Shown one piece after another: positions 35,351 to 48,614 of a DNA stretch of 64,000 nucleotides (positions within the stretch are counted from its first letter, which is position 1; every line of letters starts with the position of its first letter). A program made the position numbers and the translations under genes. A model generated the notes under the pieces. That model worked only from the letters and a program-made list of their open reading frames with translations, did not search any database and was not told where the DNA came from. The stretch covers positions 51,017,890-51,081,889 of the forward strand of contig OX104134.1 of the NCBI GenBank assembly GCA_944470555.2. The letters are read 5' to 3'. The DNA is from Heterobilharzia americana (Eukaryota > Platyhelminthes > Trematoda > Strigeidida > Schistosomatidae).

Positions 35351-38334
35351 ATACTGCTAATAAGGGATTTCTGCCCTATGAGCCATATACAGTAATTACG
35401 ATGAGTAGAGGCAGTGCAAACAAGTGTCCGCTCTGTCAGCTCCGACATCTGAGGCTCGTATCAGGTGGTCAACAAGTACTGGAGTCTGAGGTTGTCAAAA
35501 TTTAAATAGACAGACTAGCGGGCATTGCCAACTGCATTTGAAAGAGAAATTCGAAACAGCTGAAATCTGTCTGTGAATCGACACAGAACCACTCCTGACA
35601 GAAGGAATGATTCACCAATAAGACAGCTGGCGCACACGGATTTGAGTTAGGACCTAACCAGATAGTCTCACACATATTGGGTATTGAGTAAATTCGACAT
35701 CGGATATACACATTTTATGAATCTTAGCATGTTTAGAATGAAGGCAGCTGGTGGATTTTAATCACAGAGACAGACAGAGAACTTTTCCAAAGGTAGACCC
35801 TGCTACCACAGCAAGACTGTGAGTTGAACCATGTCAAAATGACATGTGCTTCTACTGTTGAAAGTTCACGGATACAGCATATCATTATAAGCGATTGGTA
35901 GGGAGGGAATGGCACATATCTGTTTGATTTTCAGACTGAAATGAGTGTGACGAAGCTTACCTTCTGGCGAAACATCGGTTTTCATTCTTTCCGCAAGTAG
36001 ATCAACCATTTTTTACGTAGGACCAGTAGTTCAGACCTGCAGTCTCTCGATTTCTTAGAGGCCTTGTTAGTAGGATTCTAGAAGTCTGCAAATAGTGGGA
36101 TGGAAACTAGGCAAAGTTATTGAACTTGGGATTATATGCGTGTTCAGTAGCCTACAGTAAACATCCTTGTGCGAAGTCCCCGAAACGATTTCCTGTTAAA
36201 CACGGCTTCGTGATGACTATTAGGGATAGAATTGACCCGTAAGCATGTACACCATGAAAAAAGCACCTTAAAGGGTAAATTTTTGGGAGAAATTATCACA
36301 TTAGTGCAGAATCTATCAGTCCTGTTAAGCCCAGGGGTGTTCACAAAGGTTTTACTTCTGTTTTTTGGGTCATTTGAATTCATTCTTATGCTGTCCGGAT
36401 TGACATATACCGGTTGAATTCACAAAAGGGACACAGAAGAAGTAATTCATGACTTGTTTCCTGCTTTTATACATGTATATATAAATGACCTGTTAGTAGA
36501 TGGCACATCAGAAATGATGCACACGCAGGACCTTCACGCTCTTTTTCAACGAATAGATAGATGTGATGCAGGGTTAAACTGGACAGTGTGAGTCCAGATA
36601 AATGTTAAATTTGGTGATATCGCGATGATTTTGAAGGGGCAAATGTAGCTAGAAAACATTCCTAGCCGTCGTCGGAACACCATCAAAATTTTCAGGTCAG
36701 TAACTTTCGGCTGATTATCTTCAGCGAGCTGTGCTCGGTCATCGCGGTAGCCAAGAGGTTCAGTGCATGGATGCGCTAAACGATTTCACAAGACCCGGAG
36801 GCCACTGCTTGCTTCAGGTATAATACATACTACGAAGCCGTCACTACACTTCACACTGACACCGCCAGCCTAGACGGTTGTCACATCGATCTCGTAGGGC
36901 TAGCTAACCTGAAGATTAACGGAAGTGGTCCGAGGAAACTGAAGGATTGTCCGAAAACTTTTTCTTTCAGAAGTGTTACACTAGACGACTGTAAATATAT
37001 CGGTTGCAGTGTCTCCAGCATCAGGCAACGACTGATTGCGATGATGCCAGCGAGGAGGCTAGTTTTCCCACAAATGCACAGTGTGGCCCATTTCGGCATT
37101 TGCTCCCTGGTGAAGTTATGATCCAGTGATCGATAGATGTAGCCAATTATTGACTTGATTTTCTGTAGTAGACAGAAACTTGTTTGGCAAACCAGGGACA
37201 AAAGTGGGGAGAAATGTGCTGCATCACCTAAAGAGAGGTTTTCTAGACGGATTTGCCGATGTCGTGCAATTTTTAACACCTTTGGATCATATGCTTTACC
37301 TAACGCGTTCCACTATACTCAGATATGTGTAGTTTGGCTTACGAGGTGGTTATTCACACTACATTAACATGATATATCTCCTGAAAATTTGTAAAAATGC
37401 ATCACTGAGCACTAGACACCCAACATTAGTGCACCGAATGCAGTTGGTACGATCAGAACTGCACAACTCGAAAGCTGTCTGTGCTGGTGAATGTCTAAAC
37501 TACTGAGGATCGAGCTACAAGAGATATCGTTGGGCATCTTACTTTTACACGGAAGGCATTCAAGAGTGAATCTGTAAGAAAAGAAAAAACATCACTAGTC
37601 TCCCTATGTACTCACTTGAGCATCAAGTATGATGCTGTTTCCTGTACAACAGAGTCGGCCGATGGCTACTGAAACTACTCCACGTGGAACCTATCTGATT
37701 AACAAAGAGATCGGAGACCGAAACCAAGGTTTCCCGCTTTGTTTGATTGTGGTTTGCGCGCAGTGACTTCACCAAACCAGCATCTATAGAAGGGAACGGT
37801 ACTGGTACTGTGTTTCAGCCCCTACTTAAAGTACCGAAGCACGCAAAAACAACTGTCTAGCCCAAAATAACAACGACGGTGCCACGTTAATCAATAATAC
37901 TGTCCGCAGTTCCAGGTCTGAAGGAGGGTTGTGCTAGCTGTAACTTTGACGGCAGAGAAAATACTATCGGTTAAATCACGCTTCTGCGCCCAACCACTAA
38001 TGTTATGGTTATCTCTAGTCTCTTTGACATCTATTTACTGTGCATCTGAAGTTTGACAAAGTCTTCCTCACTATTTTGATGCAACTGTCAGAATCTGTGA
38101 ACGTTTCCCTTTTCATTTAGCTCTCCCCTAACCCGTTTCATGACAACCATGGAGGACCTTCTAAATGTGGGCGCATGGATAGAGATTCTCCCCCACTGGA
38201 GCTTACCTGTTTGCCTTTTTCCAGCCAAAACTCCCGGGGAATTCTGGGTACGGCCGCAACTCTTTCTGTTGGCCAAATACATCGGATGGCCCCCACCTGT
38301 AGGAGTCATAGGTAAGTCAGTATTTTATCCTCAT
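35351..38334. other. unassigned 3-kb stretch
   Basis: Scattered frames of 60-130 codons on both strands show no domain. At 36,720-36,830 there is a faint tRNA-like string (GGTAGCCAAGAGGTTCAGTG) too weak to call. Base composition is less AT-rich than the DOMON introns, consistent with old repeat sequence. Confidence 0.3.
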
Positions 38335-38410
38335 ATCATAAACTTAACATGAAAGAAGCCAGTCCATGGGCATCAACAAAGAGATATTGGTTGAGAGATC
38401 TACAACATTT
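38335..38410 (+). repeat. dispersed repeat, copy 1 of 3
   Basis: ATAAACTTAACATGAAAGAAG followed by CCAGTCCATGGGCATCA parallels copies at 48615-48700 and 48825-48910. Consensus by eye: TTTAACATGAxAGAAGCCAG, then GGCATCATCA. Confidence 0.45.
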
Positions 38411-38989
38411 GGCAAGGCGTGAATGACACAAGAGGAAGGGTATTCGGCTGTATCACAATATCAAAAGTCCGCAAGTTATGAAACATACACTAAGACATCA
38501 TCTTATAGAACACAAAAGGTGTTTATAAAACTGGGTCATTTTCAGTCATTTTCCTTAGCCCACAAGCGGCATTAGGGTCGTGCAATTTTCCATTTTGCGT
38601 AACGAGTAGCCGGCTTGTTCCGCCCACCCGTATAATCCGGTTTTTCGTGGGGTAAACGTCTACTTCAAGAGGAAATTTTATGTATGCGGCCTCACTCGCC
38701 ACCAAGGACTCATTTCAGCGATTTCAGAAATTGGCAAGCGTCCATAAAACTATGTAGTCCAAGTGGATATTCAAGTTCAGTCATTTTACACACTTCAAGT
38801 GCTACCGTTCCCGGCAATATCGATTTATTTCATTGAAAAAAGTTGTCGTGCCACAAAGAAATAAACATCGGAAGAACTGTCGTCTAGCCATGGAGGACGT
38901 CACGTGGAATTTACACCGAAGTATGCAACAGTATCAAGGAGTCGCATGAGGAAAAGCACCGGAAGAATCTGCTGCGAAGGCTGTCGCGA
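38411..38989. other. unassigned stretch
   Basis: No frame or repeat supported. The right end may contain degraded upstream RTE coding (38880-38990). Confidence 0.3.
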
Positions 38990-39630
38990 GTGTGTCGTCC
39001 AACCAACAACAAACACTAATTACCTTCAATGGGAGAAATCAGAAGAAGTTGTCTCCTTCACCCACCTGGGTAGCACCGTTTCAACTACTAGTAGGAGGCA
39101 CAGATCAGGATATCGAAGACAGGATCGGAAAAACAGGGCAGGCCGTCGTTGATCTGAACTCAGTGTAGAGACCTACTGCAGCATAAAGAACAAGTTCCTG
39201 GTTTCCAGCACTAATTCAGTCGAGCCAGTGCTTTTATATGGTTCGGAGACCTGGCGCACCACGAAAAGCACTTCCAACGAACTGCAGACATGCGCCAACA
39301 GCTTCCTGTGCTCATTAGGTACTGCAGACCAAATGACCATAACGAGTGAGAAACAACGAACTCTGACAACGAACCAGCCAAGAACCCATTGCCTGACATT
39401 TATGCAGAGTTAACTGAGATGGATTGGATGTGCACTTAGGAGACCAGTTGTCGAAACCACGCGCCAGGCCCTCGTGTGGATGCCAAATTGGGTGCGCTGA
39501 TTTGGGCGTCCGAGGGTGACACGCAGGAGATCTTGCGGACAAGAAATAAAAGCTCGTGTGACGTCATGGAGCCAGGTTGAAAAGATTGCATCCATCTTAC
39601 GCGGTACATTTGAGACTGTATAACATTTTA
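38990..39630 (+). mobile_element. RTE/SR2-like 3' fragment, decayed
   Basis: Reading across frameshifts gives EEVVSFTHLGSTVST, a 'GGTDQDIEDRIGK'-like step, LLYGSETWRTTKSTSNELQT, RWIGCALRRPVVETTRQA and a final 'WSQVEKI'. This is the same C-terminal domain as the better preserved copy at 60312-60895. It is 5'-truncated with at least three frame changes. No tail repeat remains. Confidence 0.65.
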
Positions 39631-39962
39631 ACGCGATTTCTGCTGTTTGCCCTTAACCGGTTATTCTGTGTACTGTGGTATCTAGTACTATCTAGAAAAG
39701 GTAGTACACACGTATATCATATTTGGTTAGCGAATTCGTTCAGCTTTACGTGTTAAATAACCTCTCGTTGACACAACAGAGAAAAAACCAAAAGGCATAA
39801 CTTGACTGAGGGAAGAAATGAGGCTAAGCGCCCGAAAAAAGGAAGTTTTAATAATAATTCTAAAACGAGTACTTCAGGATAGATGCTTCAACCTGTAGTT
39901 TAGATGCGGGAGGGACTATTCCACGCACACCGATCATCAGAGCCTCAGACGTTGTCTCCGGA
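39631..39962. other. probable 5' leader of the plus-strand CR1-like element
   Basis: No coding frame. Position and orientation suggest that part of it is element 5' UTR. The boundary was not found. Confidence 0.3.
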
Positions 39963-41171
39963 ATGTCCGCAAGACTAGAGAAAAACCAAACTGATATTAT
40001 CGATATTAGGATTATCTTAGATGATATTCAAGGGACGCTGGCGAGGGTCTCTTCGTTAGGTTGTTTGTTTGGCCAAACTAACATCCTGTCAAGTGACAAC
40101 TTGCAGAAGGCCAACAGCTTAGTAGATTTCATTGCTACTGAGGTAATAAAGCGATTATCATCATCTCAGCAAGCCATAGTGTACAATGTACCTAATAGCG
40201 TGCACTCAGAAATAGCTAAGGAAAAGATCCTACAAGCTTGCGGTATTGTAAATATGCCCTGCGAGTGTAAACGTTTACGCAAGAAACCTTCACGGAGCAG
40301 TTGCCCTATTGCCTTCAAGTTTCTAACGCCATTTGACGCTAAAAAATTTATTGAGCAGCAGAACACCATTAGAGCTAACTGCAATCTCAAAGAAATTACT
40401 GTTATGCAAGATAGAACATCCTATCAACGTAGAAAGCACTTTAAGAATTAGTTGGCCTTTTCTTCTACAATTTTAGAGGCACCTGAAAGCATAGAAGGGA
40501 CACATGACAGCAAAAACGTGTGTAATCCTCCAGCATCACTTGGGAAACAGGCACTTGTGGACCTTGATGTGACTCCTCCCTTAAACTTGGCGGTTCCTGA
40601 TAATCCCAATCCCAAGACTAACCACTCTAATCAAAGTATAGTGAGCCTCCCATTAAAGGATAGACTCAGGACTAGGAAGCCCTCAGGCACAACTCGGGGA
40701 CTCAAACCCAATACTGACATTAGACAGAGCAGTTTTAAGCGTATTTTGTCCAACAACGGTGAAGAATACTTCGTTGTCAAAAGGGCTTCAACACAAATAA
40801 GCACTATCAAGCAGCATTTTCCATTGCCTTGGAACAAAAAGCTCTTAACTCATTTCCATGGTCACAACTCGGATCTTATTGGCGGGTACTATGCTGCCGC
40901 TTATCGCTTCGGTGAGCCGATGAACCGCTCTCCGCCTCACTCACACGCAGCAATACGCGGATCATACGCTACTCAAGGACAAACTTACAATGGATCCCCT
41001 AAAGAAAACCTCGGTGAATATGAATTTGGCTGCGACCATAATGTATACGGAGAACAGCGGATGGATATGCCATACAACCTATGGGTCCTCATTGCTTCGT
41101 ATGAACAGGGTTTTTTCGGACAGCCTACGGCTGCAACACCACCAGTAATGCAGGTGATTCGGGTGCTGTAG
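39963..41171 (+). pseudogene. CR1-like retrotransposon ORF1, one in-frame stop
   Basis: ATG at 39963 opens a frame that runs to 41171 with a single TAG at 40449-40451 between two open halves (162 and 239 codons). The first half has a helical start (EKNQTDIIDIRIILDD) and a compact domain typical of schistosome CR1-type ORF1 (QQAIVYNVPNSVHSEIAKE, then CPIAFKFLTPFDAKKFIEQ). The second half is a low-complexity linker region (PSGTTRGLKPNTDIR) with a His/Tyr/Gly-rich end. In the family this protein binds element RNA. Confidence 0.65.
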
Positions 41172-41215
41172 GATCATCTGCTCTCTACCCTGACGCTAAG
41201 GACCTACAAGGATCG

Positions 41216-44107
41216 TATAGAAGTGCCGACTTTTTTGGAGATATATCCGAACACTTTTGTACTCTTAACTCGCTCTTGTTTTGCCTGATAAATGCCCGCT
41301 CTGTACGCAACAAAATGAGAGAGATCATGCTGCTATCTCTGACATGTGATCCGTCCGTGATAATGGTTGCAGAAACGCGGTGTACCTCTGATATTTGTGA
41401 CGCAGAGATCTCTATCAGCAACTATTCCCTGTTCAGGAGGGACAGACCACATGGTACGGGAGGAGGGTGCATTATCTATATAAAGTCCTGCATCACTGCT
41501 ACGCAGTGCCCGACCTCTGAGCTAAACGGGTTTGACGACTCAGTATGGGCTATCTCCAAACCAACTCGCTCCATGTCCCTCCTAACAGGATGCATTTACC
41601 GGCCCCCTTCGTCCTCGGTCCAATACGACGACAAGCTAACAAGTGTGTCCGTTCATGTGGCAACACTACCACATAGCGAAAATTATACGCGGTGACTTCA
41701 ACATGCCAGATATAACATGGCAACCAATTAGCTATCCAGAGCACTTGACAAATTCATAAGCACTCTTGAAACAGAGGGTTGGCAACAACATGTGGAACGC
41801 ACTACCAGGTACAATAGCATCCTGGACATAGTCTTCACAAACGGAACTACACCACAAAACTCCAAGTAGGTACACAATTTCCAGGTAGCGACCACAGCAC
41901 AAAATTGGCCCACAAGACTGGAACAGTTCTAACTTGAAACCACAGGTATGCTAAATGGGACAAACTACAATTGTTTTAGCGCCGCCTAGATTGGAGCCCT
42001 ACTTTGCCAACAGCTCAGCCAAAGAATTCTGTGATCTTTTCTATGAATTTATCGGCACAGCTTAAGGCTATATTGCTCCACCGCTCTAAAGAGAAGTTAA
42101 TAAAAACAGAGTTGGCTAGATACCTATAAAAGTACGCAACCACATGCGAAACCATGCCAGAGAGTACTGTAAGTCAAATGACTTTATCACTTGTCACACT
42201 CAAAGACACATACGACACATTCAAGGTAGAAAGAGTACTAGAAGCCGCTAAAGAAGAACGCATCCAATGTAGCAAAACTAGTAATACAGAAGCACTAGTG
42301 ATACTGATGAAAGCCCGGACAAGCAGCTCCAGAAATAGTACCCCTAGTTCATTCATAGACAACAGCATCCTCTGCGCTGACCCACTACAAATCAGCGAGC
42401 TATTCGATTGCCAGTTTGCTAGATGCTTTACACAATAGGATGAAGTTAAGGTCATTGGTATGCCGTCAACATCAACTCACTCGATAAGCACCGTGCTCTT
42501 CACTCAACAAAACATTTCTCTGGCCACAGCCTCACTTAGAACCTCATACAGTGCTGGACCTGGCGGAATTCCAACCATCTTGTTAAAAAAAGGTGGCGAA
42601 GATATACAGCTGATTTTTTGAAGCTCTTTAATACGTCCCTCTCCGGTGGCAATTAACCTGAGAACTGGAAACCATCATACATATGTCCCAAGCATAAATG
42701 TGGATCAACACCCAATATAAAAAACTACCGGCCTATAAACATCGCATCAGTATCATCTAGGACTGTGGAAAAGGTGATTGTGAAAGCAGTTGTCGGCTAC
42801 ATGAAGATAAACCAATTACTCTCATCCGCACAACATGGATTCTTGAAAGGCCGGTCATGCACTACCAGCTATCTTGACTATCTAAACGACGTTACAAGCA
42901 ACCGTGACCAAGTCCTATTTGTAACTACCCCTTTCTTAGACTTCAAGCGAGCATTCGATAACGTGCCTCACAAACGCCTGGTCACTGAGTTGCAAGACTC
43001 TTTACTATCCTGGCATAGAACATCTTTAGAGGGCCGCTTCCAAGTAGTAAAATTCAGTAATTGCTACTCCTCTCCTAGACTTATACAAAGTGGTACCGCC
43101 TACAGTAGTGTGCTAGGACAGATATTTTTCCTATTCTATGCAAACGATATCTGCATTGTCATCCGAAATAGCATACCTTACCTTTTCGCAGACTTGAAGA
43201 CAGTCTAGGCTTTTCTCGTGCAGCACTAACACAGGGTTTCTCTCAAATACAAGAAGATATGAACAGAATATTCACATGGAGCGTGACCTGGCAGCTCCGT
43301 CTAAATCCAAATAAAAGTGGCACCCACCATTTCAATGAATTTCACGCGGATGTAACATTACGCTTGAGTGACATCGCACTGCAGATATACAACACTGTGA
43401 AGGACCTGGGAATCACTTACTCCAGAAGTTTGACCTTTACAGAGTATGCGGATTTAATGGTTTCCAAAGGCAGAAGACTCATTGGTCTTCTGCACGGAAA
43501 CATACTCATACCTGAGGCAAAACTTATACTGTACATGACTACGGTTCGCCCGATATTAGAGTACTGCACGGTTAACTATGGTAACATGAAAGTATCGGAC
43601 GGAATTCTAGTAGAGAACATTCAAAGAAACTTCACTCGGCCCCTACTAATGCATAACGAAGGACTTGCATACGAAGCAAGAAGCAAAAAACTAGAACTAG
43701 AATCACTCTGGCTGAGACGCCTGAAACTCAGCCTAACCCTTCTTTTTGGTCTTTTATTTGGAAACTCTAAAACGAGATATGCCATCACTGTTAAATCAAC
43801 GGCAGCACATAATCTGCGTAATACAGAGTATAGCATCCCAATAAATCAGTGTCGCTCAGAACTTCGATGTAGGTTTTTCATGGCGCAATACAGTATGCTG
43901 CGGAACAAACTTCCCGCTCCTATACGAGCATGTCGATCTCTCGGTCGGTTTCGACGATTACTTAGTGAATTCCTCCTATCTAACGATTCTCATCAGTTCG
44001 CTGACGGCCAAACCACAAACGGTAATACCATATGCAGTGGTGCAACTGGTATCTGGACTCAAGGGAGACCAACAGCAATGACAAAAGTATACAATGTCGG
44101 AGACTAA
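41216..44107 (+). pseudogene. CR1-like retrotransposon ORF2 (endonuclease plus reverse transcriptase), broken
   Basis: The endonuclease reads FCLINARSVRNKMREI, SVIMVAETRCTS, LFRRDRPHGTGGG and, after a frameshift near 41690, GDFNMPDITWQP. The reverse transcriptase is spread over frames at 42154-42438, 42765-43208 and 43259-44107, with SAQHGFLKGRSCTTSYLDYL, FLDFKRAFDNVPHKRLV, SSVLGQIFFLFYANDI and LFADLKTV. The catalytic box has lost one of its two aspartates. The C-terminus (MNRIFTWSVTWQLRLNPNK, KDLGITYSRSLTF, VRPILEYCTVNYG) matches the same family as the elements at 50 kb and 59-62 kb. Several frameshifts make it non-functional. Confidence 0.8.
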
Positions 44108-45177
44108 ACACACTAGTTAAGTTAAAACCTAATTTCTAAAAAGAAAACTCACCAAGAGTGAACAGGAAGCACAGCTGATACGATTTGCAACAGTGAACTC
44201 TGTAGCTACTCTAACGTAACCTGCATTTCTCCATAATCCAACTGATCTCATGACTTAACACCCATTTCTTAAAATTCTTCCCTTAAAATAATCCCTTTAC
44301 CACTGATTGATAAATGAACTGTTTGTCGGTGGATTTTCATAGCATGCAACATGTTTTGTCACCTTCCTTTTGTTATCAGTAATTACATGTAAGTACTCAG
44401 CACCACCATATTGTTTCGGTAGCCCCAATATGGTAATACTCAACAGGCAACACCATAATAACCCCTCCCCGTAGCTGCATAAAGTGTGGCTACCATCTTA
44501 GAAAAAACCATGAATTTCATTTAAATGTTTATAACTTCACCAAACTTTTGTACACAGGTTTACAACAAGTGAATATCTGGTCCAAAATCCTCTAATCTCT
44601 CTATTTCGTGGCGATATCTTCGGCTTTGGACTAATTTTCAATACTGTCGTCTTCATCTCCTTCCACCCAAGCTTACCTCTAAGCAGTTGTTTTCGGGTAC
44701 TTCTTCAAGTAAGTTTTGTAGTCACTACAAAGATCTCACCCAGATGTATCATGGTTGATCCACTCCTGCGTATTTTTGTGCCCCCGTTTCGAATTTCGTC
44801 CGCTGCCCGAATTTGTTATTCACTTTTTAGGTTTACCTAACCAGTCCTGTGTCCTAGTGGAATTCTAGAAATCGCATTTGTCAGTGTGCACCGTGCCATC
44901 AAAACCCTATGACGAACGCACACACCTCAAGGTCATGACTGTACCGCCTGCTCTACCCTCAAGAGTATTGGAAGACTCAAACTATAACCGAACAATTCCT
45001 AATTTCCAACTGAGTCTGCTCCCACATACCTCTTATATGCCATGAATAACGGTGTCTAATGTATAGCTTAACATTGTACATGATAGCCACTTCTCATTAC
45101 CATAATGATCAGACCCGTATGCTGGTTTGTATTCATGTAACTTATGCTGTATGAAATATGTCATTGTTATTATTATG
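44108..45177. other. unassigned; left part probably CR1-like 3' UTR
   Basis: Non-coding on both strands. No tail repeat or target-site duplication recognised. Confidence 0.3.
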
Positions 45178-45260
45178 AGGGGATGAAGTGGCGACGTGCG
45201 ACTGAAGCCCTGTATTCCACTGGGAGCCCAAGAGAATAATAATGATAGTAGAATAATTTG
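45178..45260 (+). mobile_element. SR2-like RTE extreme 3' end
   Basis: GCGACGTGCGACTGAAGCCC and TTCCACTGGGAGCCCAAGAG followed by AATAATAATGATAG match the last ~80 bases of the element ending at 60895 (ACTGAAGCCCTATGTTCC, then AATAATAATAATGATA). Short TAA-type tails are typical of RTE-clade 3' ends. Everything upstream is missing. Confidence 0.65.
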
Positions 45261-46174
45261 CAGACCATTCCGCAGTCACCTAGACATACCCGAAAGTTGT
45301 CGTTGACCGTTCTACAGTCCCGGAATTTTTCGATCGAAAAATCCACGGTTTCCTAGGTTAACCCGAAGTTAACTGCAAACCGCTTTACAGCCCCCTGATT
45401 AAGCCTAAGCTTTCTGGATAGATGCACCACTGTTCATGCAGTTCGTCTGAGGTGCCATGTACATTTCCATAAATAAACTGTCGGCCGGAATGTACCATTA
45501 GTGGCGAGAGAAAATCGGAAGGCTTTCTTGTTGACTGGGAGGAACATACTTAATTAAGGCAGTTGCAAGTATTTTAAACGTTGAGGTCTATGAGAGACTG
45601 TTCCACGCCATTGAGTTCGTACGCCATCTCCACACGTTCTCCCATGTTGCGCTTTTCCGTACAACCTTGATCAGTGGGCTTATAACTCCTGCTGGCGTCT
45701 GTGCAGGCAACTTTTCCTAAAAGAAGGGTAACAGAATGAAGTGAGTTTACCCAACACAGCTTTCCTCCCTTCCTATACCGTTTCGTCACTTGATCTCCGC
45801 TGTTGTGAACTCCTATGAAGCAAGAGAAAACCCGCTTGAAAATATTTCTACGCCACAGTGGTCTATTGCGTCCTTCCTTATGCACGCCATTCTGTAACAG
45901 AATGTATTACTAAACCCACGTATAAACATACCGAGATTCAGCTGAGGTGGTGACTTCCGGGACAATAAACGAGTTGAAGATGGACTACAAAAAGATAATC
46001 CTGATGAAGAAATGAAAGGCGGGCCAGCATCTGCCTTCAAGCGGGTCCCTGAAAAGTGTTGAGGAACTGGCAGTGGGACTCTTTTCACAAGCCAGCCTTG
46101 CCGGGTAGAAGTATATCCCCTGACCAGTATGAACGACCGTCTGTCTTGCAAGGCGTGATGTCATGACGAGTTAC
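45261..46174. other. unassigned stretch
   Basis: Two overlapping minus frames (45885-45574, 46151-45813) have no domain and were not accepted as genes. Confidence 0.3.
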
Positions 46175-46345
46175 TGCAGAGCGATATTTTCCTGTTCTTT
46201 CCATAACCTCCAGACACTTCTGAAATCATGATAAACTTTGATGCCCTTTCTTCTCCATCACCCAGGACAGCTCAATCAATGGAGATCTCTCCATCATTAT
46301 CACTTTGATAATGCCCAGACTGGTTTCTCTCATGTTAAATTCCTA
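46175..46345 (+). repeat. dispersed non-coding repeat, copy 1 (partner at 60100-60275)
   Basis: GATATTTTCCTGTTCTTTCC, a central ACAGCTCAATCAATGGAGAT and a final CTCATGTTAAATTCCTAATT run parallel to 60100-60275 over about 170 bp at roughly 70-75% identity by eye, same strand. No coding frame. Confidence 0.6.
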
Positions 46346-48370
46346 ATTTGAAAATAAAATGTTTACTTATAAGGGCCCTGGTGAGTTTTCAAAGTGTATG
46401 CCTCGTTTTAAAGAGCAACTGTGATGAATAGTTCTCTCTTAGTCTGACTTCCTTGGAAGGAACAGGTGTTATTATCATTTTGACAAAACGTGCTGATTGG
46501 CAACCGAGGGTCACTGCAAGAAACCTAGTAACCTCATTCTATAAAGTGCGGTAGAAAGCCAACGTTTCCCCAGTCAGCAGGCATAAAGTCCCTGCGTGTC
46601 AAATGCCTGGTAAGATACATAGTGCTGTATAACCATAGAATTCCATAAAATGAGTACATTACAAGATAGTGACTGTAAAAACGGCGCGTGTTCGTATGAC
46701 TCATTACTCAAAATATATTACTACTAATACTAAGATTGTGATCACTCCGATCGAACCTTTGGACAGCATGAACATCTGACGGCTAGGCGATATTACAAGA
46801 TATCTCACGTAGTGCAGCCGTAACATGCCAAAATCACCCTGTGATATCCAGGACCTCTGAGAAATTGCCACAGCATACACGGCCAGAAAGGGGACCCCAA
46901 ACGGCATTCGGTGTACTATCGTCTTCATAGGTGGCTTCGTGGTCTCACTAGGAGTTGGAAGCGTTTGCAGAAGCCCTAAATGTTTCGTGATTACACCCTC
47001 GACGAACGAGAGGGGAGTGGTATTTGCAGTTTCGGAAGGATCAACCTAGTATGGAGGCCTGAACCCAAGAACAGTTCTCTGTGATGCTGAAAGGGAGTCA
47101 GTTTGGATGTCTTTGTGCATGATTATTAATAAATCAGGCGGCCACCACCGCGTTTACTTTATCTGCCGCACCTGAGTAAGGGGCAACCATCGACCTAAAA
47201 GCCGGATTCAGCATCACTTGGCGAGCATCGAGCTCCCGAAATACAAGGCACGAATGGGCCGACAGATAGAAGAGAGCGCTCTGAGGGAGGTATTGGGTAG
47301 AACTAGAGGAAAAAAGGTTGGGCTATTTCTGGAGTGGTTCGGGAGACCATGAATAAGAAGCCTCATATTTTGGGTGGACGTATCTGATTCATTGTATCGC
47401 GTGCTTTGGTCAGACATAGGGAAAGAGGCTGCTAAAAATACAGTCGAGAGATCCGAAGGGAGGAAGGCAACAGGAATAACAACTGGAAGGGGAAGTGAGT
47501 GAAATGACAAGACTGACTGAGTATCATGGTTCGGTTGATCATCACCAGATTTCTAGTTTGATTGACGATGAGAAGCAGACTGAGGTAAGAAAGCAGCAAC
47601 AGAAGGAGAAAGTTCGCAAGTGAGGATAGAAAGGAATTGCTTATTATATCAAAGACAGCTTCGGGAGTGGATGTGCGTGAAGATGAATGTAACTGGGATA
47701 GAGGATGGGAGCACATTGAGCAGTGAAGCTTTACCAACTAAATGTATCAAAATAGCATAAGTATATAGTCTTGCCTTCAAACTGGCGTGTACCTCTATTC
47801 GCAAGGATAAGCTGTTGTTACTAGTGGTGCCCTCACTTGTAACACCTTGGTAGCTCAGGAATGGAAGCATGAACGGTGGGGCTGAAAGCGGAGTGGAATG
47901 GGCCGGTTGACCCAGGCGAAAAATGCGGCGTACGTAATTTGGGAGGTAAAGTTGAGCCCATGCACTGCTTTTTCGGGTGGTTTTTGACCGTGTCAGCTCG
48001 CAAATTTTCCGTTGTGTTTGACTCATTACTGTATTTTGACAGCAATATGCCAATCTACCCCGTTTTTTGATTTACGACCCAGATTTTCATCCCATGTGGC
48101 GGTTCTGAAGTCCTGATACTTCAACTACGGTTAACTGTTTCTACTTATCTGATTACTAAGTCTCAATTTAAGCACTTTAGAGTTAGAAGACCCAAAGCTA
48201 GGCATTCCAAAATTGGATGCTGTAGTGCGGAGTAGAAAAGACTTGGCCATTCTGGTGTTCTTTTTGCAGCAGAAGCGTTGCTACGCCACTCACCTCGAAT
48301 TCCGATAAATTGGTACGCCCCACACCCCCCGTTGGGGCTGAAGGCATAGTGTTGGTCACCAATAACAGTA
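46346..48370. other. unassigned 2-kb stretch
   Basis: Several frames of 65-135 codons on the minus strand (47214-48053) lack recognisable domains. GA-rich sequence on the plus strand (47270-47640) explains their Ser/Leu/Pro-rich products. Confidence 0.3.
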
Positions 48371-48589
48371 CTAAGGGCCAAAGAGAAAACATATGACATT
48401 AGGTCCATAGTGGGTCAAATCCAGAGGATTGCCGAGGATTTCCACCCAGTGGAGGATGTTCTCGGAAAGCATGACCATTTGGTTGAAAACCTTATAGAGA
48501 AAGCAGAAACTTTAGCAGACCACCAGGTGGCGGGGGTAAAAGGAAGACTGGCCTCATCTCGTCCCACCGTATTTTATAGCAAACGATGA
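48371..48589 (+). other. open helical frame without a start codon, family unknown
   Basis: A plus-strand frame of 72 codons runs from a stop-free start near 48371 to TGA at 48587-48589. It reads KEKTYDIRSIVGQIQRIAED, then DVLGKHDHLVENLIEKAETL, and ends PTVFYSKR. The middle has the heptad spacing of an amphipathic helix or coiled coil. An AG preceded by CACCAATAAC sits just before the frame and could be an acceptor. It may be a terminal exon, the end of an unknown element ORF1, or chance. Confidence 0.25.
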
Positions 48590-48614
48590 ATAAATAAATT
48601 AATGTTCTCACATC

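Noticed and set aside
45574..46151. Two overlapping minus frames of 103 and 112 codons
   Set aside because: No recognisable domain and no sign of splicing.
47214..48053. Cluster of Ser/Leu-rich minus frames
   Set aside because: Explained by purine-rich sequence on the opposite strand; no family.
48163..48408. Minus frames of 81 and 64 codons
   Set aside because: Partly antisense to the helical frame at 48371-48589; no domain.
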